Of a DNA stretch of 5,872 nucleotides, positions 1-5,570 are shown in pieces; position 1 is the stretch's first letter; every line of letters begins with the position of its first letter. This stretch comes from Nocardioidaceae bacterium UBA4001 (GTDB taxonomy: Bacteria; Actinomycetota; Actinomycetes; Propionibacteriales; Nocardioidaceae), in NCBI GenBank assembly GCA_002384855.1, contig DGBP01000037.1, positions 1 to 5,872 on the forward strand, given 5' to 3'. The notes beneath the pieces are model-generated. The model did not search any database. It saw only the letters and a program-made list of their open reading frames with translations, and was not told the origin of the DNA. Position numbers and translations under genes: made by a program.

Positions 1-1100
1 TCCGCGCCCTCGCGGCCCTCCAGGTCGACGTCGGCGAAGAGGTCCTCCTGGATCCAGTCCGCGAGGCCCGAGACACCCACGCCGAGCAGGCGCACTCCGC
101 CGGAGGTGTCGACCTCCGTCAGCAGCGACCGCGCCAAGCGGGCGACGACCCTCGTGTCGTCGGTCGGCGCCGGCAACGTCGTCGAGCGGGTGTGGGTGGA
201 GAAGTCGTGCAGGCGCACCTTCACCGTGACGGTCCTGCCCGACAGCCTCGCCTTGCGGAGCCGCTCGGTGACCTGGCCGGCCTGCCGCTCCAGCAGTCCC
301 TCGAGCAGCCGGCGGTCCACGAGGTCGGCCTCGTAGGTGCCCTCGACGCTGACCGACTTCGCCTCCCGCTCGGACACCACCGGGCGGTCGTCCTCGGCCC
401 GGGCCAGGTGGTAGAGCCCGGTGCCGTGAGCCTGGCCGAGGATCCGCACCAGCTCCTCCTGAGACAGCCGCTCCAGCTCGGCCACGGTGTGTACGCCGGC
501 TCGGCGCAGCCGCTCGGTCGTCGCGGGCCCCACCCCGGGAATCACGGTGACCTTCATCGGGCGCAGCAGGTCACGCTCGGTCCTGGGGGGTACGACGACC
601 AGCCCGTCCGGCTTGTCGAGGTCGCTGGCGATCTTCGCAACGAGCTTCGAGGTGCCGATCCCGACCGAGCCGTCGATGCCGCCGGTCACCTCGTGGACCC
701 GCTGCTTGAGGTCCCGCGCCACGGCGGTGACCCCCTCGACGGACAGGTCGTCGAGGTCGGCCGCCGCGAGGTCGACGTACGCCTCGTCCAGCGAGAGCGG
801 CTCGACCAGTGGCGACATCTCGCGCAGCAGCTCCATCACCTTCGCGCTGGTCTCGCGGTAGGCGTCGAACCGCCCGGAGAGGTACGCCGCGTGCGGGCAC
901 CGCGAGCGCGCCTCCGCGGTCGACATCGCCGACCGGACGCCGAAGGCGCGGGCCTCGTACGACGCCGTCGCGACCACGCCGCGCCCCCCCACCCCACCGA
1001 CCACGACCGGCTTGCCCCGCAGGGACGGCTTGTCGCGCTGCTCGACCGCTGCGAAGAAGGCGTCGAGATCCACGTGGAGGATCGTCGGGTCGGCGCGCAC
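1..1100 (-). CDS. dinB: DNA polymerase IV (Y-family translesion polymerase), 3' end outside window
   Basis: Error-prone Y-family polymerase that copies past damaged template bases, acting with the replication sliding clamp. The minus strand reads 366 codons from a GTG at 1100-1098 (protein begins MRADPTILHVDLDAFFAAVE). Visible family hallmarks: the HVDLDAFF palm motif with catalytic Asp11 and likely steric-gate Phe16; SYEAR at 47-51 (incoming nucleotide contacts); SLDEAYVD at 103-110 with metal-binding Asp105 and Glu106; the helix-hairpin-helix IPGVGPATTERL thumb region at 187-198; and the little-finger domain from about 240. QEDLF at 351-355 resembles a clamp-binding pentapeptide (inference). 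The reading frame is still open at the left edge, so the C-terminus is missing. GTG is chosen because there is no ATG in this frame upstream and the catalytic motif starts eight codons later; the nearest SD-like GAGG lies about 12 bases before it, rather far. It is divergent from the DUF4192 gene. No actinobacterial LexA box (GAAC-N4-GTTC) was seen upstream. Confidence 0.96.
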   Translation of the reverse strand, partial: MRADPTILHVDLDAFFAAVEQRDKPSLRGKPVVVGGVGGRGVVATASYEARAFGVRSAMSTAEARSRCPHAAYLSGRFDAYRETSAKVMELLREMSPLVEPLSLDEAYVDLAAADLDDLSVEGVTAVARDLKQRVHEVTGGIDGSVGIGTSKLVAKIASDLDKPDGLVVVPPRTERDLLRPMKVTVIPGVGPATTERLRRAGVHTVAELERLSQEELVRILGQAHGTGLYHLARAEDDRPVVSEREAKSVSVEGTYEADLVDRRLLEGLLERQAGQVTERLRKARLSGRTVTVKVRLHDFSTHTRSTTLPAPTDDTRVVARLARSLLTEVDTSGGVRLLGVGVSGLADWIQEDLFADVDLEGREGA

Positions 1101-1229
1101 GCGCCCATCATGCCTCGCGGATGCGCGGGTCGAGCCGGGTTCCTTCCCCAGGTCGACGGGTGCCGCCACCGTGCACACCTGCGCGTGCGGACCCACCGCC
1201 CGAGGGGCGGGCTGGACGACCGTGGACCC
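1101..1229. other. Divergent intergenic region between dinB and the DUF4192 gene
   Basis: This 129-bp gap should carry the promoters of both divergent genes. It contains no TA dinucleotide, so no TAnnnT -10 element can be placed on either strand. A small perfect inverted repeat, CCGCCC-GAG-GGGCGG (1196-1210), lies 19 bases before the DUF4192 ATG and could form a short hairpin in its leader. No SOS box was found by eye. The plus-strand reading frame of the DUF4192 gene stays open through this region, but that reflects the high GC content and not coding. Confidence 0.5.
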
Positions 1230-2279
1230 ATGAGCGAACCCACACTGCGACTCAAGTCCCCGACCGACCTGCTGGCCCTGGTGCCGTGCGTGCTCGGCTT
1301 CCATCCCCAGGACTCCCTGGTTCTGGTCGTCCTCGCGGCGGAGGCGGGCAACCTGCACGCGCGGGTCGATCTCGTCCGGGAGGACGTCGACATCGACGCC
1401 GCCGTCGAGTCCCTGCTGCCCGCCGTGCGTCGGGTCGGCGCACGCACGGTGGCCCTGGTGGCCTACACCGACGACTGCTTCCTCGCCGAGGAGGCAGTCG
1501 ACGAGCTCGCCGAGGCGCTCGCCGCCGTCGGCGTGGAGGTGGTCATCGCGCTGCGCGCCGAGGTCGACCGGTGGTGGGCGCTGGGCTGCGAGGACGATGC
1601 CTACCCGTCCGAGGGCAGCCCCTACGACGTGCGCGACCACCCGATCACCGCGCAGGCCGTCCTCGACGGCAAGGTGACCTTTCCGAGCAGGCGCGCCCTC
1701 GCCGACTCCCTGATCGGCTCCGACGTCGACGACATCGAGGCGGTGGCCGAGGCCGCCGACGAGGCGATGCGGCGGTTCCGCCGGGCTGCCGGGCAGGACG
1801 TGCTCCATGTCGACGGCGACGTCATCCCGTTCCCCGCTCACGCCACCGGCGGTGCCCGGCAGCACCTGGTGGCCGAGGGCCTGTGGGTGCGCGACCGGGT
1901 GCGCCGCTACCTCGACACCCGCGAGCCGCTCGACTCCGATGAGGCCGGCCGGCTGAGCGTGGCGCTGGTGAACATCGCGGTCAGGGACGTCGCCTGGTCG
2001 GAGATGACCCGGGAGAACGCCGCGTCGCACGTCGAGCTGTGGCGGGACCTGGTCCGACGCACCCCTCACGACCTGCTGGCGGCCCCGGCCGCGCTGCTCG
2101 CCTTCGCGGCCTGGCTCTCCGGTAACGGCGCGCTGGCCTGGTGCGCCCTGGACCGCTGCCAGGAGGCCGAGCCCGGCTACAGTCTCGCGGGGCTGTTGAC
2201 CCAGGCCCTGGTCGCGGCGATCCCGCCCTCGACGTGGACGCCGGTCCCGCCCGAGGACCTGCCGCTGTTCGCGGGATGA
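1230..2279 (+). CDS. DUF4192 domain-containing protein, function unknown
   Basis: Protein of 349 residues belonging to the actinobacterial DUF4192 family, whose function is not established. Family features seen: the N-terminal LRLKSPTDLLALVPCVLGFHP block (residues 6-26) followed by the hydrophobic strand DSLVLVVL (28-35); a central RAEVDRWWALGC...YPSEGSPYD region (109-132); and the C-terminal AFAAWLSGNGALAWCALDRC helix region (291-310) followed by YSLAGLL (317-323). No signal peptide or clear transmembrane span is present, so it is probably cytosolic. The ATG at 1230 is preferred over longer starts because the conserved block begins five residues later and the upstream in-frame translation (Arg/His-rich) looks non-coding. 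No strong Shine-Dalgarno is visible. It is divergent from dinB, and the next gene starts 45 bases after its stop with an apparent promoter of its own. The family call is by recognition; a biological role cannot be read from the sequence. Confidence 0.9.
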   Translation: MSEPTLRLKSPTDLLALVPCVLGFHPQDSLVLVVLAAEAGNLHARVDLVREDVDIDAAVESLLPAVRRVGARTVALVAYTDDCFLAEEAVDELAEALAAVGVEVVIALRAEVDRWWALGCEDDAYPSEGSPYDVRDHPITAQAVLDGKVTFPSRRALADSLIGSDVDDIEAVAEAADEAMRRFRRAAGQDVLHVDGDVIPFPAHATGGARQHLVAEGLWVRDRVRRYLDTREPLDSDEAGRLSVALVNIAVRDVAWSEMTRENAASHVELWRDLVRRTPHDLLAAPAALLAFAAWLSGNGALAWCALDRCQEAEPGYSLAGLLTQALVAAIPPSTWTPVPPEDLPLFAG

Positions 2280-2289
2280 GCGCGATTCC

Positions 2290-2318
2290 TGGGCAGGCCC
2301 CCGGGATGGCTCTAGGCT
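2290..2318 (+). promoter_or_regulatory. Probable leaderless promoter for the GCS2-family gene
   Basis: A -35-like TGGGCA (2290-2295, 4/6 to TTGACA) is followed by a 17-base spacer and a -10-like TAGGCT (2313-2318, TAnnnT). The ATG starts six bases after the -10, so transcription would begin at or next to the start codon. No Shine-Dalgarno lies between. Leaderless genes with this spacing are common in actinobacteria. Prediction by eye. Confidence 0.6.
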
Positions 2319-2324
2319 TCCCAC

Positions 2325-3794
2325 ATGGGCGAAGACGTTGCGGCGCAGGAGTTCTCACGCGAGGACCGCACCCGGTACCGCGAGAAGGTGCGCCGGTGCC
2401 TCGACGTGTTCGCGCGGATGCTGCGCGAGTCGCGCTTCGACTCCGACGACCCGATGACCGGTCTGGAGATCGAGCTCAACCTCGTCGACGCCGAGGGGCG
2501 CCCGGCGCTGAAGAACGCCGAGACCCTCGAGGCGATCGCCGACCCGAAGTTCGTCACCGAGCTCGGCCAGTTCAACCTCGAGATCAACCTGTCGCCGCAG
2601 AAGCTGAGCGAGTGCGGGTTCACCGCGTTCGAGGACGACATCCGCCACAGCCTCAACATCGCCGAGGAGAAGGCGAGCGAGGTCGGCGCCCATCTGGTCA
2701 TGATCGGGATCCTCCCGACCCTCGAGCCGGGCCACATGAGCCCCTTGTCGCTCAGCCCCAACCCCCGCTACCAGCTGCTCAGCGACCAGATCCTGGCCGC
2801 CCGCGGCGAGGACCTCGCGATCGACATCGCGGGCACCGAGCGGCTGCGGACGACGTCGGACTCGATCGTCCCCGAGGCGGCCTGCACCAGCACCCAGTTC
2901 CACGTCCAGGTCAGCCCCGAGGACTTCCCGGCCTACTGGAACGCCTCCCAGGCGATCGCCGGAGTCCAGCTCGCGCTCGGTGCGAACTCGCCGTTCCTGC
3001 TCGGCAAGGAGCTGTGGCGGGAGACCCGGATCGCGTTGTTCGAGCAGGCCACCGACACCCGCAGCGAGGAGCTCAAGGCGCAGGGCGTCCGCCCGCGGGT
3101 GTGGTTCGGTGAGCGCTGGATCAACTCGATCTTCGACCTGTTCGAGGAGAACGTCCGCTACTTCCCGGCCCTGCTGCCGATCATCGACGAGGAGGACCCG
3201 GTCGAGGTCCTCGAGCGCGGGGGGACCCCGGCGTTGTCCGAGCTGCGGCTGCACAACGGCACGATCTACCGCTGGAACCGGCCGGTGTACGACGTCGTCG
3301 ACGGCGAGCCGCACCTGCGCGTGGAGAACCGCGTCCTGCCGTCGGGGCCGACGGTGGCCGACACGATGGCCAACGCTGCCTTCTACTTCGGGGTCGTGCG
3401 CACCCTCGCCGAGCACGAGCGGCCGCTGTGGTCGCAGATGTCGTTCAGCGCCGCGGAGGAGAACTTCCACGTCGCCGCCCGCCAGGGCATCGAGGCCAAC
3501 GTCTACTGGCCCGGCATCGGCCAGGTCCCGGCCACCGAGCTCGTCGTACGCCGACTGCTGCCGATGGCCCGTGCCGGCCTCGACGCCTGGGGGGTCGACG
3601 CGGGTGAGCGCGACCGGCTGCTCGGGATCATCGAGCAGCGCTGCCTGACCGGCCGCAACGGGGCGTCGTGGTTCGCGGAGAGGTTCCACGACCGGTGCAG
3701 GGGCTGCAGCGACCGCACCGAGGCGCTCCGGCTGACCCTGAACGACTACCGCGACCATATGCACACCAACGAGCCGGTGCACACCTGGGAGTGA
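2325..3794 (+). CDS. Glutamate-cysteine ligase family (GCS2) protein
   Basis: Predicted ATP-dependent carboxylate-amine ligase of the GCS2 family, which joins the gamma-carboxyl of glutamate to cysteine or a related amine. Length 489 residues, cytosolic, no signal peptide. Motifs seen: GLEIELNLVD (46-55), with acidic metal/ATP-binding residues Glu48 and Glu50; ELGQFNLEINLSP (79-91), matching the family's second acidic/Asn block; STQFHVQVSPEDF (189-201); ELRLHNGTIYRWNRP (306-320); and LRVENRVLPSGPTVADTMAN (331-350), the Arg/Glu block that closes the active site. It is longer than YbdK-type (about 370) and typical EgtA proteins and belongs to the long actinobacterial version. A CxxC (Cys458, Cys461) sits near the C-terminus. 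The ATG at 2325 fits a leaderless start. The true substrate is uncertain: actinobacteria of this type normally make mycothiol, not glutathione, and no egtBCD or gshB gene is adjacent. Family call strong, substrate inferred. Confidence 0.88.
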   Translation: MGEDVAAQEFSREDRTRYREKVRRCLDVFARMLRESRFDSDDPMTGLEIELNLVDAEGRPALKNAETLEAIADPKFVTELGQFNLEINLSPQKLSECGFTAFEDDIRHSLNIAEEKASEVGAHLVMIGILPTLEPGHMSPLSLSPNPRYQLLSDQILAARGEDLAIDIAGTERLRTTSDSIVPEAACTSTQFHVQVSPEDFPAYWNASQAIAGVQLALGANSPFLLGKELWRETRIALFEQATDTRSEELKAQGVRPRVWFGERWINSIFDLFEENVRYFPALLPIIDEEDPVEVLERGGTPALSELRLHNGTIYRWNRPVYDVVDGEPHLRVENRVLPSGPTVADTMANAAFYFGVVRTLAEHERPLWSQMSFSAAEENFHVAARQGIEANVYWPGIGQVPATELVVRRLLPMARAGLDAWGVDAGERDRLLGIIEQRCLTGRNGASWFAERFHDRCRGCSDRTEALRLTLNDYRDHMHTNEPVHTWE

Positions 3795-3796
3795 CT

Positions 3797-3870
3797 CCGG
3801 TGCGCCGACCCCGGTGGTCGAGCCCGTCGTGCCGACGCCGGTGCGCCGACCCCGGTGGTCGAGCCCGTCG
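3797..3870. repeat. Exact 33-bp direct repeat, two copies 41 bp apart
   Basis: Positions 3797-3829 and 3838-3870 are identical over 33 bases, starting CCGGTGCGCCGACC and ending GGTCGAGCCCGTCG; an 8-base spacer separates them. With one mismatch the identity extends four bases to the left. The right copy continues into GAGACC, giving GGTCGAGCCCGTCGAGACC, which resembles the TCGA-centred imperfect palindromes scattered between genes in many actinobacterial genomes (recalled, not searched). The repeat lies just downstream of the GCS2 gene, between two convergent genes. Confidence 0.9.
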
Positions 3871-3880
3871 AGACCCGGGT
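3849..3880. terminator. Hairpin between convergent genes, likely bidirectional terminator
   Basis: The left arm ACCCCGGTGGTCGA (3849-3862) pairs with the right arm TCGAGACCCGGGT (3868-3880) around the loop GCCCG, with one C-C mismatch and a small bulge. There is no U-tract, which is usual for high-GC actinobacterial terminators. It sits 54 bases after the stop of the plus-strand GCS2 gene and 3 bases beyond the stop of the minus-strand gene, so it could end transcripts from both sides. Only the second repeat copy has the right arm. Confidence 0.5.
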
Positions 3881-3883
3881 CGG

Positions 3884-4306
3884 TCAGAGCCGCAGCCGCT
3901 TCCACGTGCGCGACTCGCCGGTGCGCACGTCCAGCCAACCGGTGCGCGTGAACGTCCAGAACCCCTCGAGGTCGAAGCCGAACGTACCCAGCGCGTGCGT
4001 CGCCGCGGACAGCCAGGCGAGGTCCTCGTCCTGCACCACCGGATCGCCGACCCGGGTGAGCCAGGCCGAGACCGAGGAGCCGGCCGGCCCGAGCTCCTCG
4101 AGCAGCGCGGAGACGACCTCGGCGCGTGTGCCCGGGTCGAGCAGGTGACCGAGCAGCGGGTCGGCGGAGGGCACCCGGGAGGACCGGTGCGCGCCACCGA
4201 GGTGTCCGACGTGCACGACGGGGTCGAAGCGACGCCGCGACTCGCGTGACCGCAGGCGGCCGACCTCCAGCCGGAGAAGCGCGGCGGTGTCGTCGTCGTC
4301 GTTCAT
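3884..4306 (-). CDS. Hypothetical protein, 140 residues
   Basis: Not recognised. The minus-strand frame from ATG at 4306 encodes MNDDDDTAALLRLEVGRLRS and ends in TWKRLRL. It has an acidic N-terminus, an amphipathic, Arg-rich helix at 8-26, a helix-rich middle with LLDPGTRAEVVSALLEELG (55-73), then SVSAWLTRVGDPVVQDEDLA (78-97) and an aromatic C-terminal part, FGFDLEGFWTFTRTGWLDVR (109-128), probably beta strands. There is no signal peptide and no membrane segment, so it is likely a small cytosolic protein. The frame stays open for 27 more codons upstream to 4387, but those residues look non-coding and would overlap the putative usp promoter, so the ATG at 4306 is preferred. No clear Shine-Dalgarno precedes it. 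Codon bias towards G/C third positions supports a real gene. It is convergent with the GCS2 gene and divergent from usp. Confidence 0.72.
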   Translation of the reverse strand: MNDDDDTAALLRLEVGRLRSRESRRRFDPVVHVGHLGGAHRSSRVPSADPLLGHLLDPGTRAEVVSALLEELGPAGSSVSAWLTRVGDPVVQDEDLAWLSAATHALGTFGFDLEGFWTFTRTGWLDVRTGESRTWKRLRL

Positions 4307-4375
4307 GGGTCCAGGTTGCCGCGTTCTCGCCGAGGTCGTCCGGCTTTGTCCACAGACCAGCCGCTCTGTCTGCGG

Positions 4376-4381
4376 TACCGT
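4376..4381 (+). promoter_or_regulatory. Possible -10 element of the usp promoter
   Basis: TACCGT fits the actinobacterial TAnnnT -10 pattern and lies 62 bases before the usp ATG. No convincing -35 was found at 16-18 bases upstream; TTGTCC at 4346-4351 is too far (24 bases). Transcription from here would place the 21-bp palindrome at the very start of the transcript. Weak, based on one hexamer. Confidence 0.3.
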
Positions 4382-4391
4382 GCGCACGAGG

Positions 4392-4412
4392 GTTCCGGCG
4401 CTGCGCCGGAAC
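4392..4412. promoter_or_regulatory. Perfect 21-bp palindrome upstream of usp (operator or 5' UTR hairpin)
   Basis: The arm GTTCCGGCGC (4392-4401) and the arm GCGCCGGAAC (4403-4412) are exact reverse complements around a single T. It lies between the divergent hypothetical gene and usp, downstream of the possible -10 and 18 bases before the usp Shine-Dalgarno. As DNA it could bind a dimeric regulator; as RNA it would form a very stable stem at the 5' end of the usp message. Which of these applies cannot be decided from the sequence. Confidence 0.6.
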
Positions 4413-4430
4413 GCGCTCCGGTTGACGAGA

Positions 4431-4437
4431 GAGAGGA
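4431..4437 (+). promoter_or_regulatory. Shine-Dalgarno site of usp
   Basis: GAGAGGA, within the purine run GAGAGAGAGGA, is six bases from the ATG at 4444. It is one of only two clear ribosome-binding sites in the window (the other is before rpoD) and fixes the usp start. Confidence 0.8.
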
Positions 4438-4443
4438 CGGTCG

Positions 4444-4848
4444 ATGGGGACCATCGTGGTGGGATACGTGCCCAAGCCCGAGGGCAAGGCTGCGCTCGAG
4501 AGGGCGGCCGAGGAGGCCAAGCTCCGGAGCTCGCGACTGGTGGTCGTGAACTCCCACCGCGGCGGGCGTGAGTTCGACAGCGACGACGCCATCGAGTCCG
4601 AGGCTCAGCTCGAGGAGGTCCGCACCCAGATGGCCGGCCACGGGGTGGAGTTCGACATCCGTCAGCTCGTCCGGGGTATGGACCCTGCCGAGGACCTGGT
4701 CAACGTCGCGAACGAGGTCGACGCCGACCTGATCGTGATCGGCCTGCGTCGCCGCTCGCCGGTCGGCAAGCTGATCCTCGGCAGCAACGCCCAGCGCGTC
4801 CTGCTCGACGCCCCCTGCCCCGTGCTGGCGGTCAAGGCCGGCGGGTAG
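4444..4848 (+). CDS. Universal stress protein (UspA family)
   Basis: Single-domain UspA-fold protein of 134 residues, the usual size for one domain. These small cytosolic proteins form dimers, often bind ATP, and help cells survive growth arrest or oxidative and nutrient stress; the precise role of this one is unknown. Features seen: N-terminal strand TIVVGYVPKPEGKAALERA (3-21), with the family's hydrophobic strand and first helix; the strand LVVVNS (32-37); DADLIVIG (93-100); and the C-terminal nucleotide loop GLRRRSPVGKLILGS (100-114) followed by NAQRVLLDAPCPVLAVK. The ATP-binding signature G-x2-G-x9-G-S/T is only partly kept: Gly100, Gly113 and Ser114 are present, but the second glycine is Arg103. 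The start is set by the strong Shine-Dalgarno. A 21-bp palindrome sits in its leader and a GC-rich hairpin follows its stop, so it is probably a single-gene transcript. Confidence 0.93.
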   Translation: MGTIVVGYVPKPEGKAALERAAEEAKLRSSRLVVVNSHRGGREFDSDDAIESEAQLEEVRTQMAGHGVEFDIRQLVRGMDPAEDLVNVANEVDADLIVIGLRRRSPVGKLILGSNAQRVLLDAPCPVLAVKAGG

Positions 4849-4854
4849 CCCCAG

Positions 4855-4879
4855 CGGCCGGGCGCTCGCCGTCCGGCCG
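4855..4879 (+). terminator. GC-rich hairpin after usp, likely terminator
   Basis: The arm CGGCCGGGCG (4855-4864) pairs with CGTCCGGCCG (4870-4879) over ten base pairs (one G-U) with a five-base loop CTCGC. It starts six bases after the usp stop codon. There is no U-tract, so termination is inferred from position and stability. It occupies the place where a -35 of the next gene would lie. Confidence 0.55.
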
Positions 4880-4886
4880 GGTGCGG

Positions 4887-4892
4887 GATACT
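4887..4892 (+). promoter_or_regulatory. Possible -10 for a leaderless HhH-GPD gene
   Basis: GATACT (4/6 to TATAAT, keeping A2 and T6) ends six bases before the ATG at 4899, the same spacing as for the GCS2 gene. No -35 is recognisable, and no Shine-Dalgarno precedes the ATG, which supports a leaderless start over the GTG at 4881. Confidence 0.45.
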
Positions 4893-4898
4893 CGGCGC

Positions 4899-5462
4899 AT
4901 GGGACTTCACATCGCCCAGGACGAGCACGCCGACCAGGTCCTGACCGACGACCCGTTCGCGCTGCTGAGCGGCATGCTGCTCGACCAGCAGTTCCCGATG
5001 GAGAGGGCCTTCGCCGGGCCGGCCAAGATCCTCGACCGGTTCGGGACGCTCGAGCCGGCCGAGATCGCCGCGGCCGACCCCGAGCGGTTCGCCACGCTGT
5101 GCAGCGAGCCGCCGGCGATCCACCGGTATCCGGGGTCGATGGCCGCCCGCGTCCAGGCGCTTGCGGCGCACGTCGTGGCAGAGTACGACGGCCACACCGA
5201 GAGGCTGTGGCGAGAGGCTGACAGCGGCAAGGAGCTGATGAGGCGCCTGCTGGCCCTTCCCGGCTTCGGCAAGCAGAAGGCGCAGATCTTCGTGGCCCTG
5301 CTCGGCAAGCAGCTCGACGTGCAGCCCGAGGGCTGGCAGGAGGCCGCCGGGGTCTACTCCGAGCCGGGGTCGTTCCGCTCGGTGGCCGACGTCGTCGACG
5401 ACAGGTCGCTCGAACGGGTGCGTGCGTTCAAGAAGGAGCAGAAGGCCGCAGCGCGTCGCTGA
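4899..5462 (+). CDS. HhH-GPD-type base excision DNA repair family protein
   Basis: Small protein of 187 residues, mostly one HhH-GPD domain, the fold of DNA glycosylases such as endonuclease III and AlkA. It matches the short actinobacterial family annotated as HhH-GPD-type base excision repair protein, whose substrate is not established. Seen: DDPFALLSGMLLDQQFPMERAF (17-38), equivalent to the family's first helices with the LLDQQ motif; RYPGSMAARVQALAAHV (76-92); and the hairpin LLALPGFGKQKAQIFVALLG (117-136). The position of the endonuclease III catalytic lysine is Gln126, flanked by Lys125 and Lys127, so a simple lyase mechanism is not supported. After the hairpin comes LDVQPEGWQEAAG (139-151), where Asp140 or Glu144 could be the catalytic acid. 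There is no cysteine cluster for an iron-sulphur centre. The C-terminus is Lys/Arg-rich (KKEQKAAARR). The ATG at 4899 is chosen over an in-frame GTG at 4881 because of the -10-like element in between. Glycosylase activity is inferred. Confidence 0.88.
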   Translation: MGLHIAQDEHADQVLTDDPFALLSGMLLDQQFPMERAFAGPAKILDRFGTLEPAEIAAADPERFATLCSEPPAIHRYPGSMAARVQALAAHVVAEYDGHTERLWREADSGKELMRRLLALPGFGKQKAQIFVALLGKQLDVQPEGWQEAAGVYSEPGSFRSVADVVDDRSLERVRAFKKEQKAAARR

Positions 5463-5477
5463 GGCCGGGGTGTCACC

Positions 5478-5505
5478 TTGGGTTGTCGCGGGCGCGTGTC
5501 ACAAT
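5478..5505 (+). promoter_or_regulatory. Possible promoter of rpoD
   Basis: TTGGGT (5478-5483) and CACAAT (5500-5505, 4/6 to TATAAT) are separated by 16 bases. This would give a leader of about 58 bases with a Shine-Dalgarno near its end. The heptamer GTGTCAC occurs at 5470-5476 and again at 5496-5502, overlapping the -10. A second TTGACG at 5519-5524 has no matching -10 at the right distance. Low certainty. Confidence 0.3.
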
Positions 5506-5558
5506 GACTGTGCGGCTCTTGACGTGTACGGGCTGTGCCGCGCCCCTGAACCGTTTAC

Positions 5559-5564
5559 GAGAGG
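5559..5564 (+). promoter_or_regulatory. Shine-Dalgarno site of rpoD
   Basis: GAGAGG is followed by six bases (TAGTTC) and then the GTG start at 5571. It supports GTG as the true initiation codon although no ATG is near. Confidence 0.75.
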
Positions 5565-5570
5565 TAGTTC

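Noticed and set aside
1101..1229. SOS (LexA) box between dinB and the DUF4192 gene
   Set aside because: No GAAC-N4-GTTC or close variant was found on either strand.
192..2279. A 695-codon plus-strand frame that includes the DUF4192 protein
   Set aside because: Its first 346 codons lie mostly antisense to dinB, whose catalytic motifs are unmistakable; the Arg/His/Leu-rich translation there is a GC-frame shadow. The real gene starts at 1230.
3797..3870. Direct repeats as a CRISPR array
   Set aside because: Only two copies with an 8-base spacer and no cas genes nearby; spacer length is far too short.
4307..4387. N-terminal extension of the 140-residue minus-strand protein to 167 residues
   Set aside because: The extra residues look non-coding and would cover the possible usp promoter; the ATG at 4306 begins a more plausible protein.
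2355..4592. A 745-codon minus-strand open frame opposite the GCS2 and usp genes
   Set aside because: Low-complexity Arg/Gly/Val/Glu composition with no family motifs, and it overlaps three well-supported genes; typical antisense open frame of high-GC DNA.
4881..4898. GTG start six codons earlier for the HhH-GPD protein
   Set aside because: A -10-like GATACT lies inside it and there is no Shine-Dalgarno; ATG at 4899 fits the leaderless pattern.
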